Source: Artemia franciscana (lineage: Eukaryota > Arthropoda > Branchiopoda > Anostraca > Artemiidae). From it: 64,000 nt of DNA. A program made the translations under genes and the position numbers. The notes below the pieces were generated by a model, which did not search any database, was not told the DNA's origin, and saw only the letters and a program-made list of their open reading frames with translations. The DNA lies in NCBI RefSeq assembly GCF_032884065.1, contig NC_088866.1:29642440-29706439 (forward strand). The letters run 5' to 3'. Every line of letters starts with the position of its first letter. The first letter of the stretch is position 1. Below, piece by piece: positions 11,800 to 23,228 of the stretch.

Positions 11800-14720
11800 C
11801 CTTTATTCCTTGGTCTTTATTACTTTGTCTATTTCTATGGAATTTTTTTATATAGTTTGCTGTGTTTTTACTTAATTTTGCAGATATTACAGAAGAATTG
11901 TGTGACGTAGGGACGAAGTTTTTCTGAGTTTTGACTTTTTTCCATTTTTACGGTATTCTTTTTTTCTGCAAGAATTGGCTTTGATTGTAGTCGATTAGCC
12001 TATATGGTTTTTTTCTTCAAGGAGGTTTTGATATTGAGTCGCATATTCATTTCTAATTTTTTTTCTTTGTATGCTCGAAATTTTGTATTTTGAAATTTTA
12101 TTTGTACTTTTTTGTCAGTTGTATAATACGCGGAGTATTAGTGATTTTTTTGGAGCCTAACTTGTGTTTTTTTAATCCAAAATTACAAATTGTTTTCTCA
12201 TATAAAAAAAGGTTTTTAAAAAGTGAGAAGCTGTGTGAGCCTCCTTTCGTCGAAATTTACTGTGTTTTGACATATTAAAACGGACAAAGGTATTCGCTTT
12301 CTAAGTTAAAAAGTTGTTTTTCATTTTCATTGGTCAGAATATCTATTTGATTCTTTCTTGTCGACATAATGAGACAGAGGTTGCCATATTAGGCTTTAAA
12401 AAATGTTATCCTTTCTCTCAAAGTCTAAAGTATATAATTTAAAAATTAGTAATTATAACAGTTTATTAGTAGTAATTATCAACTTAAAGGATTTGACGTC
12501 TGGGTCCACTTCGACTCTCCTCTGTGAAAACCTGGTATCTAGATTTTTCAATTTTACGAGGAAATTGTTTGCTTTTCTGTTGAATGTCGATAGTTCGAAT
12601 CTCAGGAAATATATTGGATAACATTCTGAGTTGACACCTTGTATCTACAGATGTAAAAGACTTAATTGGTTCTTCACAGTCAAAACACAGCAAGATTACA
12701 AGACATGTATTCTGGACTCGGAGAAATCGATGAAAAATGTAGAATTTTGTAGTCCGTAGAAGCCGGTAGTCTACCTGTCTTTACTAGTCCGTTTTCTGCT
12801 GAATTTAGATATTTGGTCTTGTAATTTTACTGTGATCACACTATGTTTTGGCAGGAAAAACGGGGAGTTTTGTGTTTTATACCTCTGTAGATACTGGGTT
12901 GCATCTCAGAAAATATAATGATGGATTGAAGATTTCCTACTGTGCCATTGAACTTGTGTGGCAAAATTAGGGGAGTTGTATCCTTAGCTCAAAATCAAGT
13001 TCTTTAATAAATACTACGTTTTGGCGGAGGACAACAGACTTAGCACCTTGTTTTATTTGTAATTTTGAGACCATTTTTTGGGAATAATAAGAAACAGGGG
13101 TGGGTGACTTAGTCATCGACTGATTTCTAAAGTAGTGCAGGCTTCAAATTAAACTTAGTTTGGCCTGTAAGTAATCTGCTAGAAATGTGGTTTTCTGAAT
13201 AGTCTGAAGCGAAATCACCTTTTGACAATGAATTAATTTGTAAAAGAGACATGACACAAATCTATTTCAAGAAAAGCATCATGCGTGTTTGTAAAAAAAA
13301 AAAAACTAAATATGGTCTTTGACCCTAAATTCTTCTTCGAAAACCGTTGCCACATGGCAGCATAGCTTTAGTTTTTAAAATTGTTTTTAACTTTCAGGGT
13401 TGAAAATCTGAGCCTTTCTTTAGCAAAATCATCAGTTAAAAAAAAGATGTTGTCTTTATAGACGTGAGAGTAGGAACGTCGCGTTTAGATGGCACTGCAA
13501 TGAAAAACTCTTTAAACTGTATTTTGATATTTATACTCGTACTCTGTGGTCAATGATAATCCGCATCGCGGTGGGAAAATTGTGTACCTAGTAGCTTTGG
13601 TGTTATCTAAGCTTGATGTTTACCCATAGAGGGCATTAATTTTTATTTTGTGTAAGGCCGGTGTATTTGGCTGGTTAGGCCTTGGTGTTTTTTGACAGAC
13701 TGTTTATCATTCAAATAGTTTTTTGTCTTTAATTTACTAGATTATGTCTGTGGTAGGATTGCCTTTGCTTATTTAAGTTGACTTCAAACGCCATTGATTT
13801 ATTGCTTCAGTTCCGGATACTTTTAAGGAATATTGCCTGTTCAATTTATATTTTTGGTATTGTAAAATTCCCGAAAAAATGTATCGTTTTATTTTCTAAG
13901 TGAATCTTATTGAAACTAAAAAACAAATGATATTTCCAAAGGGCTTTTTGTTGCGTTTATGATTACTATTCCTAAACTTTTATTAAGATGGGCCCTCTAG
14001 GGTTCGGCATGTCCATAAAGACGAAAGGAATCAATTCCTGATTTAATCTTTTTAGAAAAAGAATAATGATTTTCTATCTATCTTCGTTTTGCTAGAGGCC
14101 CCTTCACAATGAGACTTACCAACAAAGAAGTTTAACTAGCGCAGATTTGAGCCAGTCAAATATTCTGTGTAGATTTTTTTAATTGGTTCAAGTTCGCGCG
14201 CTATTTAAATTTCAGTTTTAGTAAAATCTCATTGTGGATGAGTCTTAAATCAATCGAGCCTTGCTGAAAGTGAAGCCGGTCACCATAGTTGAAACCCTGC
14301 TATCCAGTTTTTTTGCCTTCCCTGAAGTCTTGTAAATGAGTAATAGATGATTTTTATTGGCTAAGTAGGCTTAACACTTCAGATTTTGTCTGTAAAATTA
14401 TAAACTTGATTCTGATTGGTGGATATTTTTTTTTGATGACCAATCATAGACTGTTTTATATTTTTTCGTTAGGTAACTTACTTTGCGGAATGGAAATGCG
14501 AAACTGGTGATAAAGTTTTCTTTTTGTTGATAAATGGCAACTATACATTACTCCTGGTGTTTGAAAATAGCCCTTGCCCGTTCAAATCATTAGTTATTTG
14601 TACTATTTAAGCAAAGGCTTAATCTTTCGTAATATGACAATATTGATCTGCGAAGAAAAGGGCGTAAGTGCAACAATTATGTTTTTCTTGTTGAATGTAA
14701 TTTTAACCTGACTGAGATGG
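11800..14720. other. No gene seen; T-rich non-coding
   Basis: The + strand is conspicuously T-rich. Between 12600 and 12930 two blocks share imperfect repeats: CTCAGGAAATATATTGGA resembles a later CTCAGAAAATATAATGATGG, and a segment with AAGATTACAAGAC near 12690 is inverted at about 12817. No coding frame of note. Confidence 0.45.
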
Positions 14721-14726
14721 TAAATT

Positions 14727-15018
14727 TTGTCAAAGGAAGATCAGCAATGGGGTCATACAAAAAAAGAAATTAAGACGCCCTTATTCATAAGAAAAGGACC
14801 TGCGGGGATGAGAATATTTGGACAATCCTATTGCCCTCAGCAATGGTGGTGGCAACTCTGGAAAGGGGGACTCTTTGTGGCATCTAAAGATATTTCAAAG
14901 GCAGTGTCGTAAAGGCAAAAGCGTTATCACGTATGTCGATTGGAAAAGGAGTCTGGCTTTTAAGAACGAGGAAAATATCGTGTATCGCGAATGTCGATTA
15001 AGAAAGCAACTAATTTGA
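14727..15018 (+). other. Open region without recognised product
   Basis: Two overlapping + frames stay open for 61 and 66 codons in a locally less AT-rich patch. The products are unlike any family I know and no clear splice sites bound the patch. Kept only as a possible exon or repeat fragment. Confidence 0.15.
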
Positions 15019-15019
15019 A

Positions 15020-16912
15020 ATTTGACCACGCTTCTCTTATGGTAATTAAACCAATAAACTCAATAACCTAAGTTCCTGACCAACCTTGACATACTAAAAG
15101 ATTAGACCTACTCTTAGTAATCTTGTGTTAATTGATTTTTGTAATTTTTCTTTGGGGGGTAGCTCAATAAGTAATTGGAGCTATTTTATTGTCCTGTGCG
15201 ATTAATTATTTCCTTATTGAACTTAAGAACTCAGTATGGTGCAATTTGTCCTGTTACAGATAGAAAATACTTAGCATATTTACTTTATCTATTAGCTAAC
15301 AATACTTTTGCTAAGTTCCAAAGGTTATATCGGCCGGTAATTTTTTCTTTTTTTTCAAATATCTTTATGTCTCAACCACTTTCAATAGATGACAATAATT
15401 AAGCTTGTTCAATAACTTGTTGCAATTATCTCGGTTGAACGCTGCGGGCTAAATTATGAATGGATATATAATATCTGACGTGAGTAAATCTCCAATTTAT
15501 TCAAAGCATCGTCGCTCCACAACAATAAGTTGAAAACAACTGGAAAGTTTTTTTTTGAATTTTCCTTCCTTTGGAATATAACTCTTGAGTTTTTCTTTTG
15601 TCCTTGCACATCATTGCATGTAAGTTATGATTTTGTAAGTTTATCAAAAATTATACATTTTGATAAGTCTAAAAATACATTTATTAAATTCGACAATGTT
15701 ATATTGATACGAGAAATAAAAAAGGTTAAATTATTAAAGCTGTTGTAATAAGTCTTCTTAAAAGTCAGAATGCTTAAAGGTTTTTCCTTTCCATGTGTGT
15801 GTGCATACTCAAACTGAATTCCCGTTTTTTGGAACTGGTAGTGGATTTAGCTTTAGTTTGGATTGCCAAATTGACTGCAGACATTAACAAATGACTTATA
15901 ATTAAAAGAGAAGTAATTTGAATATTTGTCAAAAAATATTAATCCCTTGATTTTGCACATACGTCCTTCTTCCTTTGTAGGTCAGAATAGTTGTACCTTG
16001 CATGATTTTGCTCAAATTTAAAATTGGAATGACGTGCATTTTCTTTTTTCTTGCGCGGTTCGATAGGGGGTTGGGGATGCGTTGCTGTAGCATCGCCCGA
16101 AGTCAATTTTTCTTACGCATCAGATTTTCTGTATTATGTTAATTTTATAAATAGTGTTATATTGTCCTTTCACGTACTGTAGACGGATCATTTTATCATA
16201 TAAATAGATTTGTTTGAAACATTTGTGTCAGCTCTTGTTAAAGATTTTTTTATCGTCAAAAGAGAAAAGGCTTAATTGGGCTCGGAAGTAATTAAGCTCT
16301 TATAGAACGCGGTTAATTTTGTTACCTTTTGATAAAATGTGCAATTCGATCGACTTTTTTTTTTGCAGAAAAATCGCACTCTTATCCTAGTATCAATCCA
16401 TTTACTGCTGTTGAACAGTACTGCTACGCTGAAGGAACAGAATTGTGATTGATGATCGAGCCACACCATAGTCACGTAAATTGATAAAAAGCCGTATTGC
16501 AGAGGCTGGAAATTAAAATGTATATTTGAAAAGCTTGGACCAACACTTCCTTGTTGAGAACCATTATCTACTAAAACAAAGTCTTCTTATCTTTTACCAG
16601 AATTCTGTTACAAGTAGCAAAACTACTCTTTTAAGTTCCGTTCTTTTCTAATTTCAAAAAATTGAGACTTAAGGTTGTACGATGCATTAAGAAATAATCA
16701 TACATCGCCCATTATAAACTTTATTAGTTTGTGGGACCTGATTATTTGGAAGTGATTCAGTGGTCTTGTCATGAGTAGTAGAGCTTGGATAAGAGATCCG
16801 ATTAAACGACAGAAAACCAAAAGCCAACACCAACTATCTAGGAAATCATTGAAAAACCATTAAACTTCTCCTGTTTTGTGCCAGAGATAGAGATGTTTAG
16901 TTTTAATAAACT
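15020..16912. other. No gene seen
   Basis: AT-rich sequence with short frames only. No repeats bounded by inverted ends were found. Confidence 0.4.
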
Positions 16913-16923
16913 TTAAGTGTAAT

Positions 16924-16955
16924 TTTTGTTTTGTTTCATTAAACGAAACAAAATT
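16924..16955. repeat. Short inverted repeat (hairpin)
   Basis: TTTTGTTTC and GAAACAAAA form a perfect 9-bp stem around a 7-nt loop inside a T/A-rich stretch. Probably chance in such composition; no known role. Confidence 0.3.
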
Positions 16956-17184
16956 TTTGTTTTGAAGTTCACGACAGGGCATTTCCTAAAATCCTCTTGC
17001 ATATCTGCTAGGAAAACACTAAAAATAAGTCCATTGGAATTGCGATTTGAGTAATTTGGCCTCTTTGGGAGTACCTTTTGGTGCCACCTGGTGATTGATA
17101 AACCTGTCCACAACATGTAATTAAACTTTAATACAACAACAAAAGAGAGAATAATGAGGACAATTTTCCCAAGACAGTGAACCA

Positions 17185-17240
17185 ACAAAACCTATTTGAA
17201 TATTTCGGCCCTATATCTAAGGGCCGTCTTCAGCAAAGAA
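17185..17240 (+). mobile_element. Possible Penelope-like element end
   Basis: The segment TTTCGGCCCTATATCTAAGG followed by GCCGTCTTCAGC contains a GGCCC/GGGCC hairpin. Similar sequence is, to my recollection, common at the ends of Penelope-like retroelements in arthropods and molluscs. No reverse-transcriptase frame is found beside it, so the family call rests on one short motif. Confidence 0.25.
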
Positions 17241-18252
17241 AAAATAAAAACAATAAAACACTTACAATAAAAGTTCTCAGTTAAAAATCCATTTTTTTTT
17301 AATAGCCTTGGCATCATTACTTCTTAATGAAAAGTTCAGCCAAGACTGTCTGATAAAAGCTAACATTTTACAAGATAAAAAGGTTCATTCATTTCACTAA
17401 CTGTATTTATTAAAAATTGGAATGATTTCTTATTGCCGTAATTAAACTTCATTGTCTTTTCAGTCGAATTTCACAGTTAAACAACAAATTCTTAACTGAT
17501 CTCGATGATAGCTAGTCCCATGGAAGGATTCGCTAATGGACCATTTGTCTTTGATACTGTCAGCCGACGCTGATGTTCGCAAAATGGGTTTTAAGGTGTC
17601 GCAGAGCCTCTTGATTCTGATTCTTTTGCGCTATATTCCTACGTAAATTTCATTGATAAGCTTGATTACAATATGACCCGGAATTACGGGCTGTGGCGCA
17701 TAATTAATTTAATAATGTGCTATTCATTTAATCCCTGATCACGATTACTCCCGTGCGCTGGAAAAATTAAGTGCATGTGTATTTACGTTTTCCCGTCCAA
17801 ATGCTGGTAAAAATTCGTTTACCATTAAAATCGCTGCGTTTTTCTGCACAACTAATAGCTAAGCGGAGACGAACGAGTGACCTGAAATCCGGCTGAAATG
17901 TCAGATTGAAAGTAAAAGTAGTTAGGTTTCGAGAAATTTTATCTATAAGAAAAACATCTTTGAATACTTACATACAAAAGGATATCAACAAAAGGACATC
18001 AGTAAATATTTACCACTGTTCAAAGAACAAGTTTTATGATCATTGAATTATAATGAATTCAACAGCCGGACAAATGAACTTTTATCCGAAAAAAAAAGCA
18101 AACTGGAGAATCACCAACCCAGAAAGGTTTTTGTTCTCATTAATGTACATCTACCGTTAGGTAATTTGACTATTTTCAGCCCAAAGCTTAGAGTAAGAAG
18201 GAGAATGAAAATAAACTGATTTGTGTGTATTGGCTAAGTGAAAACTTGCACA

Positions 18253-18256
<4 letters not shown>
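17241..18256. other. No gene seen
   Basis: AT-rich sequence without recognisable coding, RNA or repeat structure. Confidence 0.4.
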
Positions 18257-18305
<49 letters not shown>

Positions 18306-18314
18306 ATATATATT
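18256..18314. repeat. (TA)n microsatellite
   Basis: About 55 bp of TA dinucleotides with one interrupting TTT near 18290. Confidence 0.95.
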
Positions 18315-18616
18315 AAAACATGAATTCAACTTTTAATGAGATTTCCACGCGCAGTTATGTGGGTGCCAGAGCGCAAGAAAATGGTGACAATTCGTAAAAA
18401 ATAGGCAGAAGACATGAAAATCCAAGCAGAAACGTAGCTTTTCTTTGAATGGTTTAACTGTCTTTGGGAAACGACAGATTTGTTAAGTTCTATTTCTTAC
18501 TGACAAAAAGCTTGTCAAATTTAATTAGTTTAATTGTTTATTTATTTCACGGTTCAACGTTGCAATACTGACAAAAGTGCTCACCTGAAAACCTATTATT
18601 CTGAAATAGCCAAAAA

Positions 18617-20120
18617 TTTCTGTTCGTTTTAAGTTTTTATGTCGCTCCTTACTTTCATTTCAGAAACCTTTTTTTTTTCATATTTAATTTCTGAAAGTTT
18701 TTGAATTAATGCATGTCTGATTTTGGCTCTCCGTACATAAATTATTAAAATGAAATTTGCATATTAATTCTTTTTTTGGCCAAATGGCTTTCTCTTAGTT
18801 TTGATCAGACGGTTTTGAGAAATAAGGGGTGGGGAAAGAGGCCTAGTTGCCCTCCAATTTTTCGGTTACTTAAAAAGGCAACTAGATCTTTTAATTTTCA
18901 ACGAACGTTTTTATTAGTAAAGAATATACGTAACTTAAGAATTAACTTACGTAACAAACTTTTATATTCTTATATTTTTGATTATATATATGAGGGAGTT
19001 GGTCCCCTCGTTAATACCTCGCTCTTCATACTAAATCTTGTTTTGTCCCAATTCTTTAAGAATGACCCCTGAATCAGAAAGGCCGTAGAATAAATAGTTG
19101 AGATTACTTACAAATTTTTTAGCATAAAGAGCGAAGTATTTATCTCCTCCTAAATACCTCGCTCTTTATGCTAAAGGATTTTTAGAACTCCTCATATGCG
19201 TAATAATCTCTGTTCGTTTTAAGTTTTAATGCTTCTCCTTATTTCAATTGAAAAATTTTTTCATGTTAATATTTTCATTGTTGTTTTTTTAATAGTAATG
19301 CTAGAAAATCCTGCGCCCTTTTCATTGAATTTCTCTTCCCCCATGAAATATTCCTCCAAGGAAAGATCCTCCCATATAGCCCCTCCCCTGAACCCGACAC
19401 CCAAACCAAAAAAATCCCCCTGATAACGTCGGTACACTTCCCAGTAACCATTACTGTATGTAAACATTGGTCAAAGTTTGTAACTTGCAGCCCCTCCCCC
19501 AGGGAATGTGGGGGATGTCATCCCCAAAGACATAGTTATTATGGTTTTCGACTATGCGGAACAAAATGGCTATCTCAAAATTTTGATCCGTTGACTTTGG
19601 GAAAAAATGAGCGTCGGAGGGGGCCTAGGTGCCCTCCAATTTTTTTGGTCACTTAAAAAGGACACTAGAACTTTTCATTTCCGTTAGAATGAGCCCTCTT
19701 GCAACACTCTAGGACCACTTGGTCGATACGATGACCCCTGGAAAAAAAAAACAAACAAATAAACACGCACACGTGATTTGTCTTCTGGCAAAAAATACGA
19801 AATTCCACATTTTTGTAGATTGGACCTTGAAATTTTTTCTATAGGGTTCTCTGATACGCTGAATGCGATGGTGTGATTTTCGTTAAGATCCTATGACTTT
19901 TAGGGGGTGTTATCCCCTATTTTCCAAAATAAGGCAAATTTTCTCAGGCTCGTAACTTTTGATGACGAAGACTAAATTTGGTGAAACATATATTTAAATT
20001 CAGCGTAAAAATCCAATTCTTTTGATATATCTTTTAGCATCGAAATTCCATTTTTTAGAGTTTCGTTTACTATTGAGCCGGGTCGCTCCTTACTACAGTT
20101 CGTTACCACGAACTGTTTGA
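18617..20120 (+). repeat. Family A dispersed repeat, copy 1 (composite)
   Basis: This 1.5-kb copy carries the family landmarks in order: CTGTTCGTTTTAAG with GCTCCTTACTTTCA, a C-rich block with CCATGAAAT-type motifs, CAAAATGGCTATCTC then AAAATTTTGATC, GCCCTCCAATTTTT, GATACGATGACCCC, GGTTCTCTGATACGCTGAAT, CTCAGGCTCGTAACTTTTGA, and the end TACTATTGAGCC. The last 26 bases form a hairpin with arms ACAGTTCGT and ACGAACTGT, followed by TTGA at 20117-20120. The core appears twice (about 18780-18920 and 19580-19720), so the copy is a nested or tandem composite. It has no long coding frame. Related copies lie at about 25825, 26470-28320 (reverse), 39738-43165, 45959, 48720 and 51826. Confidence 0.8.
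19118..19175. repeat. Near-perfect 25-bp hairpin inside family A
   Basis: Positions 19118-19142 and 19151-19175 are inverted repeats matching at 24 of 25 bases (core TTTAGCATAAAGAGCGA), with an 8-nt loop TCTCCTCC. It is the inner part of the larger inverted-arm structure that opens other family A copies. Confidence 0.9.
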
Positions 20121-20158
20121 TTAATAAAAAATTGAATACTTTTAATTATAACCCTTAT

Positions 20159-20854
20159 CAGGCACGTACGCAGGATTTTTTTTCAGGGGGGGCAAAATCT
20201 TCGAAACAGCAGATATAAAGTAGTACTTTTTTATTTAGTAATGCAAAAAGCACGTATATCGGAAAATATAGAATAACTTTAATGTGTAGTATTGTAGCGG
20301 ATGGGGGGAAAAAAACTGAAGCCTCAAAAGTACGTTTTAGGCTCAGGTTATGTTCATAGCGATTTAGAGCCAGTGTTTAATCTATTATATCCAACTGAAA
20401 GGGAAATTTTAGGGTTAAGAGTGCAATGTGGGTGCTGTGGGGGGTAGTTCTTCTATTGCAAAAACGTAGATTTTAATGAAAAATGATTGTTTCCAAAATC
20501 GATCCATTAAAAGCTGTACTTTATCCTGAAAAGGGGGGATAAACGCCCTAATATCAAGGATAATTCTATTTTGCTGTGAAAATCAAACTCTTTACAAAAA
20601 AAAAAATAACAGTACAATTGCTAATTACTTCAAAGAGGGTAAAAAAATTAGACAGAAAATGGGTTAATAATTGGGCAGTGACTTGACCGGATAATTGCAT
20701 GCTGTAAAATCCCCCAAAAAATTCTTCACACATGTATCTAGATTCTTAATAAATGTCCTACTTTTGCCAGAAATATCAAGAAACCATGGGGAAATTAAAC
20801 ATTTCACAAAATTTGGGGGGGGGGCGAAGGCCCCTCCCCCTGCGTACGTGCCAG
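20159..20854 (+). mobile_element. Non-autonomous hAT-like element with exact 8-bp target duplication
   Basis: The left end CAGGCACGTACGCAGG and the right end, reverse-complemented CTGGCACGTACGCAGG, match at 15 of 16 positions. Identical flanks ACCCTTAT lie at 20151-20158 and 20855-20862. Together these are diagnostic of hAT-type insertion. The 696-bp interior has G runs next to both ends and no transposase-like frame, so it depends on an enzyme from elsewhere. It landed 38 bp beyond the 3' end of a family A copy. The perfect duplication suggests it is younger than the other hAT-like copies in the window. Confidence 0.85.
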
Positions 20855-20862
20855 ACCCTTAT

Positions 20863-21242
20863 ACTGAATTTGATTCTTGATCGTTGTAGTTATACAAGAA
20901 AATATTAAGGGTAACAATAACCTTTAGTGCTCTCTTTGCTTCTGTCATGTGCCAAATTATAAATTGACTATGGTATTTCATAAGGCTTTACGTAAGGTTT
21001 TGATTGCTGGGTTGCAATCAAGGCTAGTTGTATCGATTGGCACACTTTTTCCAAAGCTTCCAAAGATATAGGTATTAGAAAAAATTTGATATTGTTTTTA
21101 ATTTAGAGAAAAACAAATGCCATGTATAACCTTCCTAGGAAATCAAAAATAAAAACCTGTTTGTCTTGTCCTAATTTTTACCAAAATTTTTGTGTTGGCT
21201 CATGGAGACTGGGTCTAAATTCGAAAATTATTTAGCCGAAAA
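20863..21242. other. No gene seen
   Basis: AT-rich; nothing recognised. Confidence 0.4.
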
Positions 21243-21620
21243 TATGCAAAATGGAAACAGGTCTGCTTATATTGGATGGGCTCCAACCGAACCCCCACTC
21301 ACAGGCGCTGTCCCACTACTGTCCAACGCGGGTGCTTCTGGCTGCTGAGTTTCCTCTCTGGCCCGGTACACACCTCTTTAAGCAACCTCGTGATCCAAAC
21401 CTCCGCGAGGATCACGATGTTGACGCAAGACTTAGTGCGGACGCCTACTCAACATGGACATCTCGGCCAGAGGAACCCCATCCTCAAACCATCCACTGTT
21501 TCCGGCCCCCACTTGGGTTACAGAAGCGCGCTACCGCTTCCAGCCATCAGTGAGATAGTATCATAGGTGTGTTGAAGTAATTTGCAGTCAGTTTCAAATC
21601 CCACCGGAGACACTTTTTCG
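21243..21620 (-). repeat. GC-rich block, possible tRNA-derived SINE
   Basis: About 350 bp are markedly GC-rich and contain two overlapping open + frames of about 100 codons. On the opposite strand the text GGCTGGAAGCGGTAGCGCGC followed by TTCTGTAACCCA resembles the A-box and anticodon region of a tRNA-like promoter. No full cloverleaf can be folded by eye and no poly(A) tail is evident. A retroposed SINE or transcript fragment is the best guess; a real tRNA gene is unlikely. Confidence 0.3.
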
Positions 21621-22838
21621 TATGTAATTACTCTTGATCCCGTTGCATTTTGATGGTTACATGAACAAATATACCAATCTATCATAATGGTTATTTGAAA
21701 TTTGTCACTTTTTAAGGGTAGGCAGACTTAATTGCTCGGGTTTTCTTAGGAGGACTCATGTATTTATTAAACAATTTCTAACTTAGAAACAACTTTCTAA
21801 CATCTTTTTCATATTAAATTGCTGAGCGCAAATTTCTCAAAATCATTACAAACAATACTAAAAAAAAGGGGAAAGTTGCGGGAAAAAGAAGAGGAAAGTT
21901 GCTTCTTGGAGTGCGTGTACCTCAACTCGTAATTGAATTCCCATTCAAATCTTAGGCTAGGTCGAATTGAGTTACGATTAAATGGAAAGGGGGCTGAACT
22001 GAATGGGCGACGAGTTGCGGGAGGGTTGAGTGAAATGGGTTGTTCTGGATGAGGTTTCAACTTTGTTCTTAAAGTTTATTATCCATGCTCGTTTCTAATA
22101 TAAAAAAACACAAAACATATGGGTTTGTCACAATTCATAATATGTTCCACAGTAATATTTTTACAAATACACCGCTTTTGAAACCTTATCATCAAGTAAA
22201 TAGGGGACCCTAGTCAATGGCAAAATTGCGAAAATGTACTATACTTCCTGTTTAGCCACGTTTGCTCAGGTCAATATTTTTTCCCTTTAGTTAACGATCT
22301 TTTATTTCCTTAAATATATCAGTTCAAGATTGGATTTTCTTTGTTTTAAAACATTCAAAAATAAATATGAATACATCCTCTATATCTACAAATAAAACAG
22401 AAAAGGAATCGTTGAAAAAGAAGAAATCATTAAAAACAATAAATTTTTTCGTAGTAAAATATGAAAAAGAAATCATCGAAAAAGAAAACAAGATTAGTGC
22501 TTTTTAAAATAATATTTATTCTGTGGTTAAATAGGTTACATTGGTTGTAGTTTGTTCATAGATGGTAGTAGGGGGGAGGGTCAACTTTAGAAATCATTTA
22601 ATTGTTTTAACTTTTTAATTCAAATGTTTAAATCAAAACTCCAATATTGCTCCAAATTCTCTTATTTGTAATTGAAACGCCTAATATGAGCTGAAAACGT
22701 TCTATTCTGTACTGTTTGGATTCACATACTAACTCAAAACTATGGAACTGCCTTTATGTATAATACCCATGCTGACTTCTCGCTATTTTCGCTTTTCTAA
22801 GTATTTCTTTTAACCATCTCCAACAAACAATTGACGCG
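21621..22838. other. No gene seen
   Basis: AT-rich with purine-rich patches near 22400-22490. Nothing recognised. Confidence 0.4.
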
Positions 22839-22846
22839 AATGCATG

Positions 22847-23220
22847 GGCGTGCATAGTTTCGTCTCTAGGGGGGGGAGGGTAGCCGATTCTGTGATGAGG
22901 GGGGAGCTGAAGTTATATTGGCATTTCACAAAACCTTACATTGCCAGCAAGTTCTATCATACCTATGAAATGGACCTATGAAGGTCCAGCATTAATCTTC
23001 TTGGATTAGAGCAAAATCTTTCCAAGAGATTCTGGATAATTGCTTCTTGTTTGACTTTTATTCTGTCATTCCAGCTGTTCATTTCTAGCCTTTTCAACCA
23101 TCTACCTTTTATCAACTGCTTATTTAGCCATTTACCTTTTTTCAACCATCTACTTTTTCAGCCATATCTAGTGTAACTTTTAAGTTCTAGGTGGGGCAGC
23201 TACCCCCCCTTCCATACACT
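22847..23220 (+). mobile_element. hAT-like non-autonomous element with 8-bp flank repeat
   Basis: Identical octamers AATGCATG flank the segment (22839-22846 and 23221-23228). The ends are weakly inverted (left GCGTGCATAG, right reverse-complemented AGTGTATGG) and each is followed by a G/C run, as in other hAT-like copies here. The interior near 23085-23160 holds a degenerate tandem of TTTTCAACCATCTAC-like units. The octamer is itself palindromic in part, so chance matching is more likely than for the 20159 element. Confidence 0.45.
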
Positions 23221-23228
23221 AATGCATG

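Noticed and set aside
21251-21566. Two overlapping + frames of about 100 codons
   Set aside because: Two long frames in the same GC-rich block indicate composition rather than coding; no homology recognised.
21575-21610. Possible tRNA T-arm (GTTTCAAATCCCACCGGAG)
   Set aside because: No matching acceptor, D-arm or anticodon arm could be folded upstream on the + strand.
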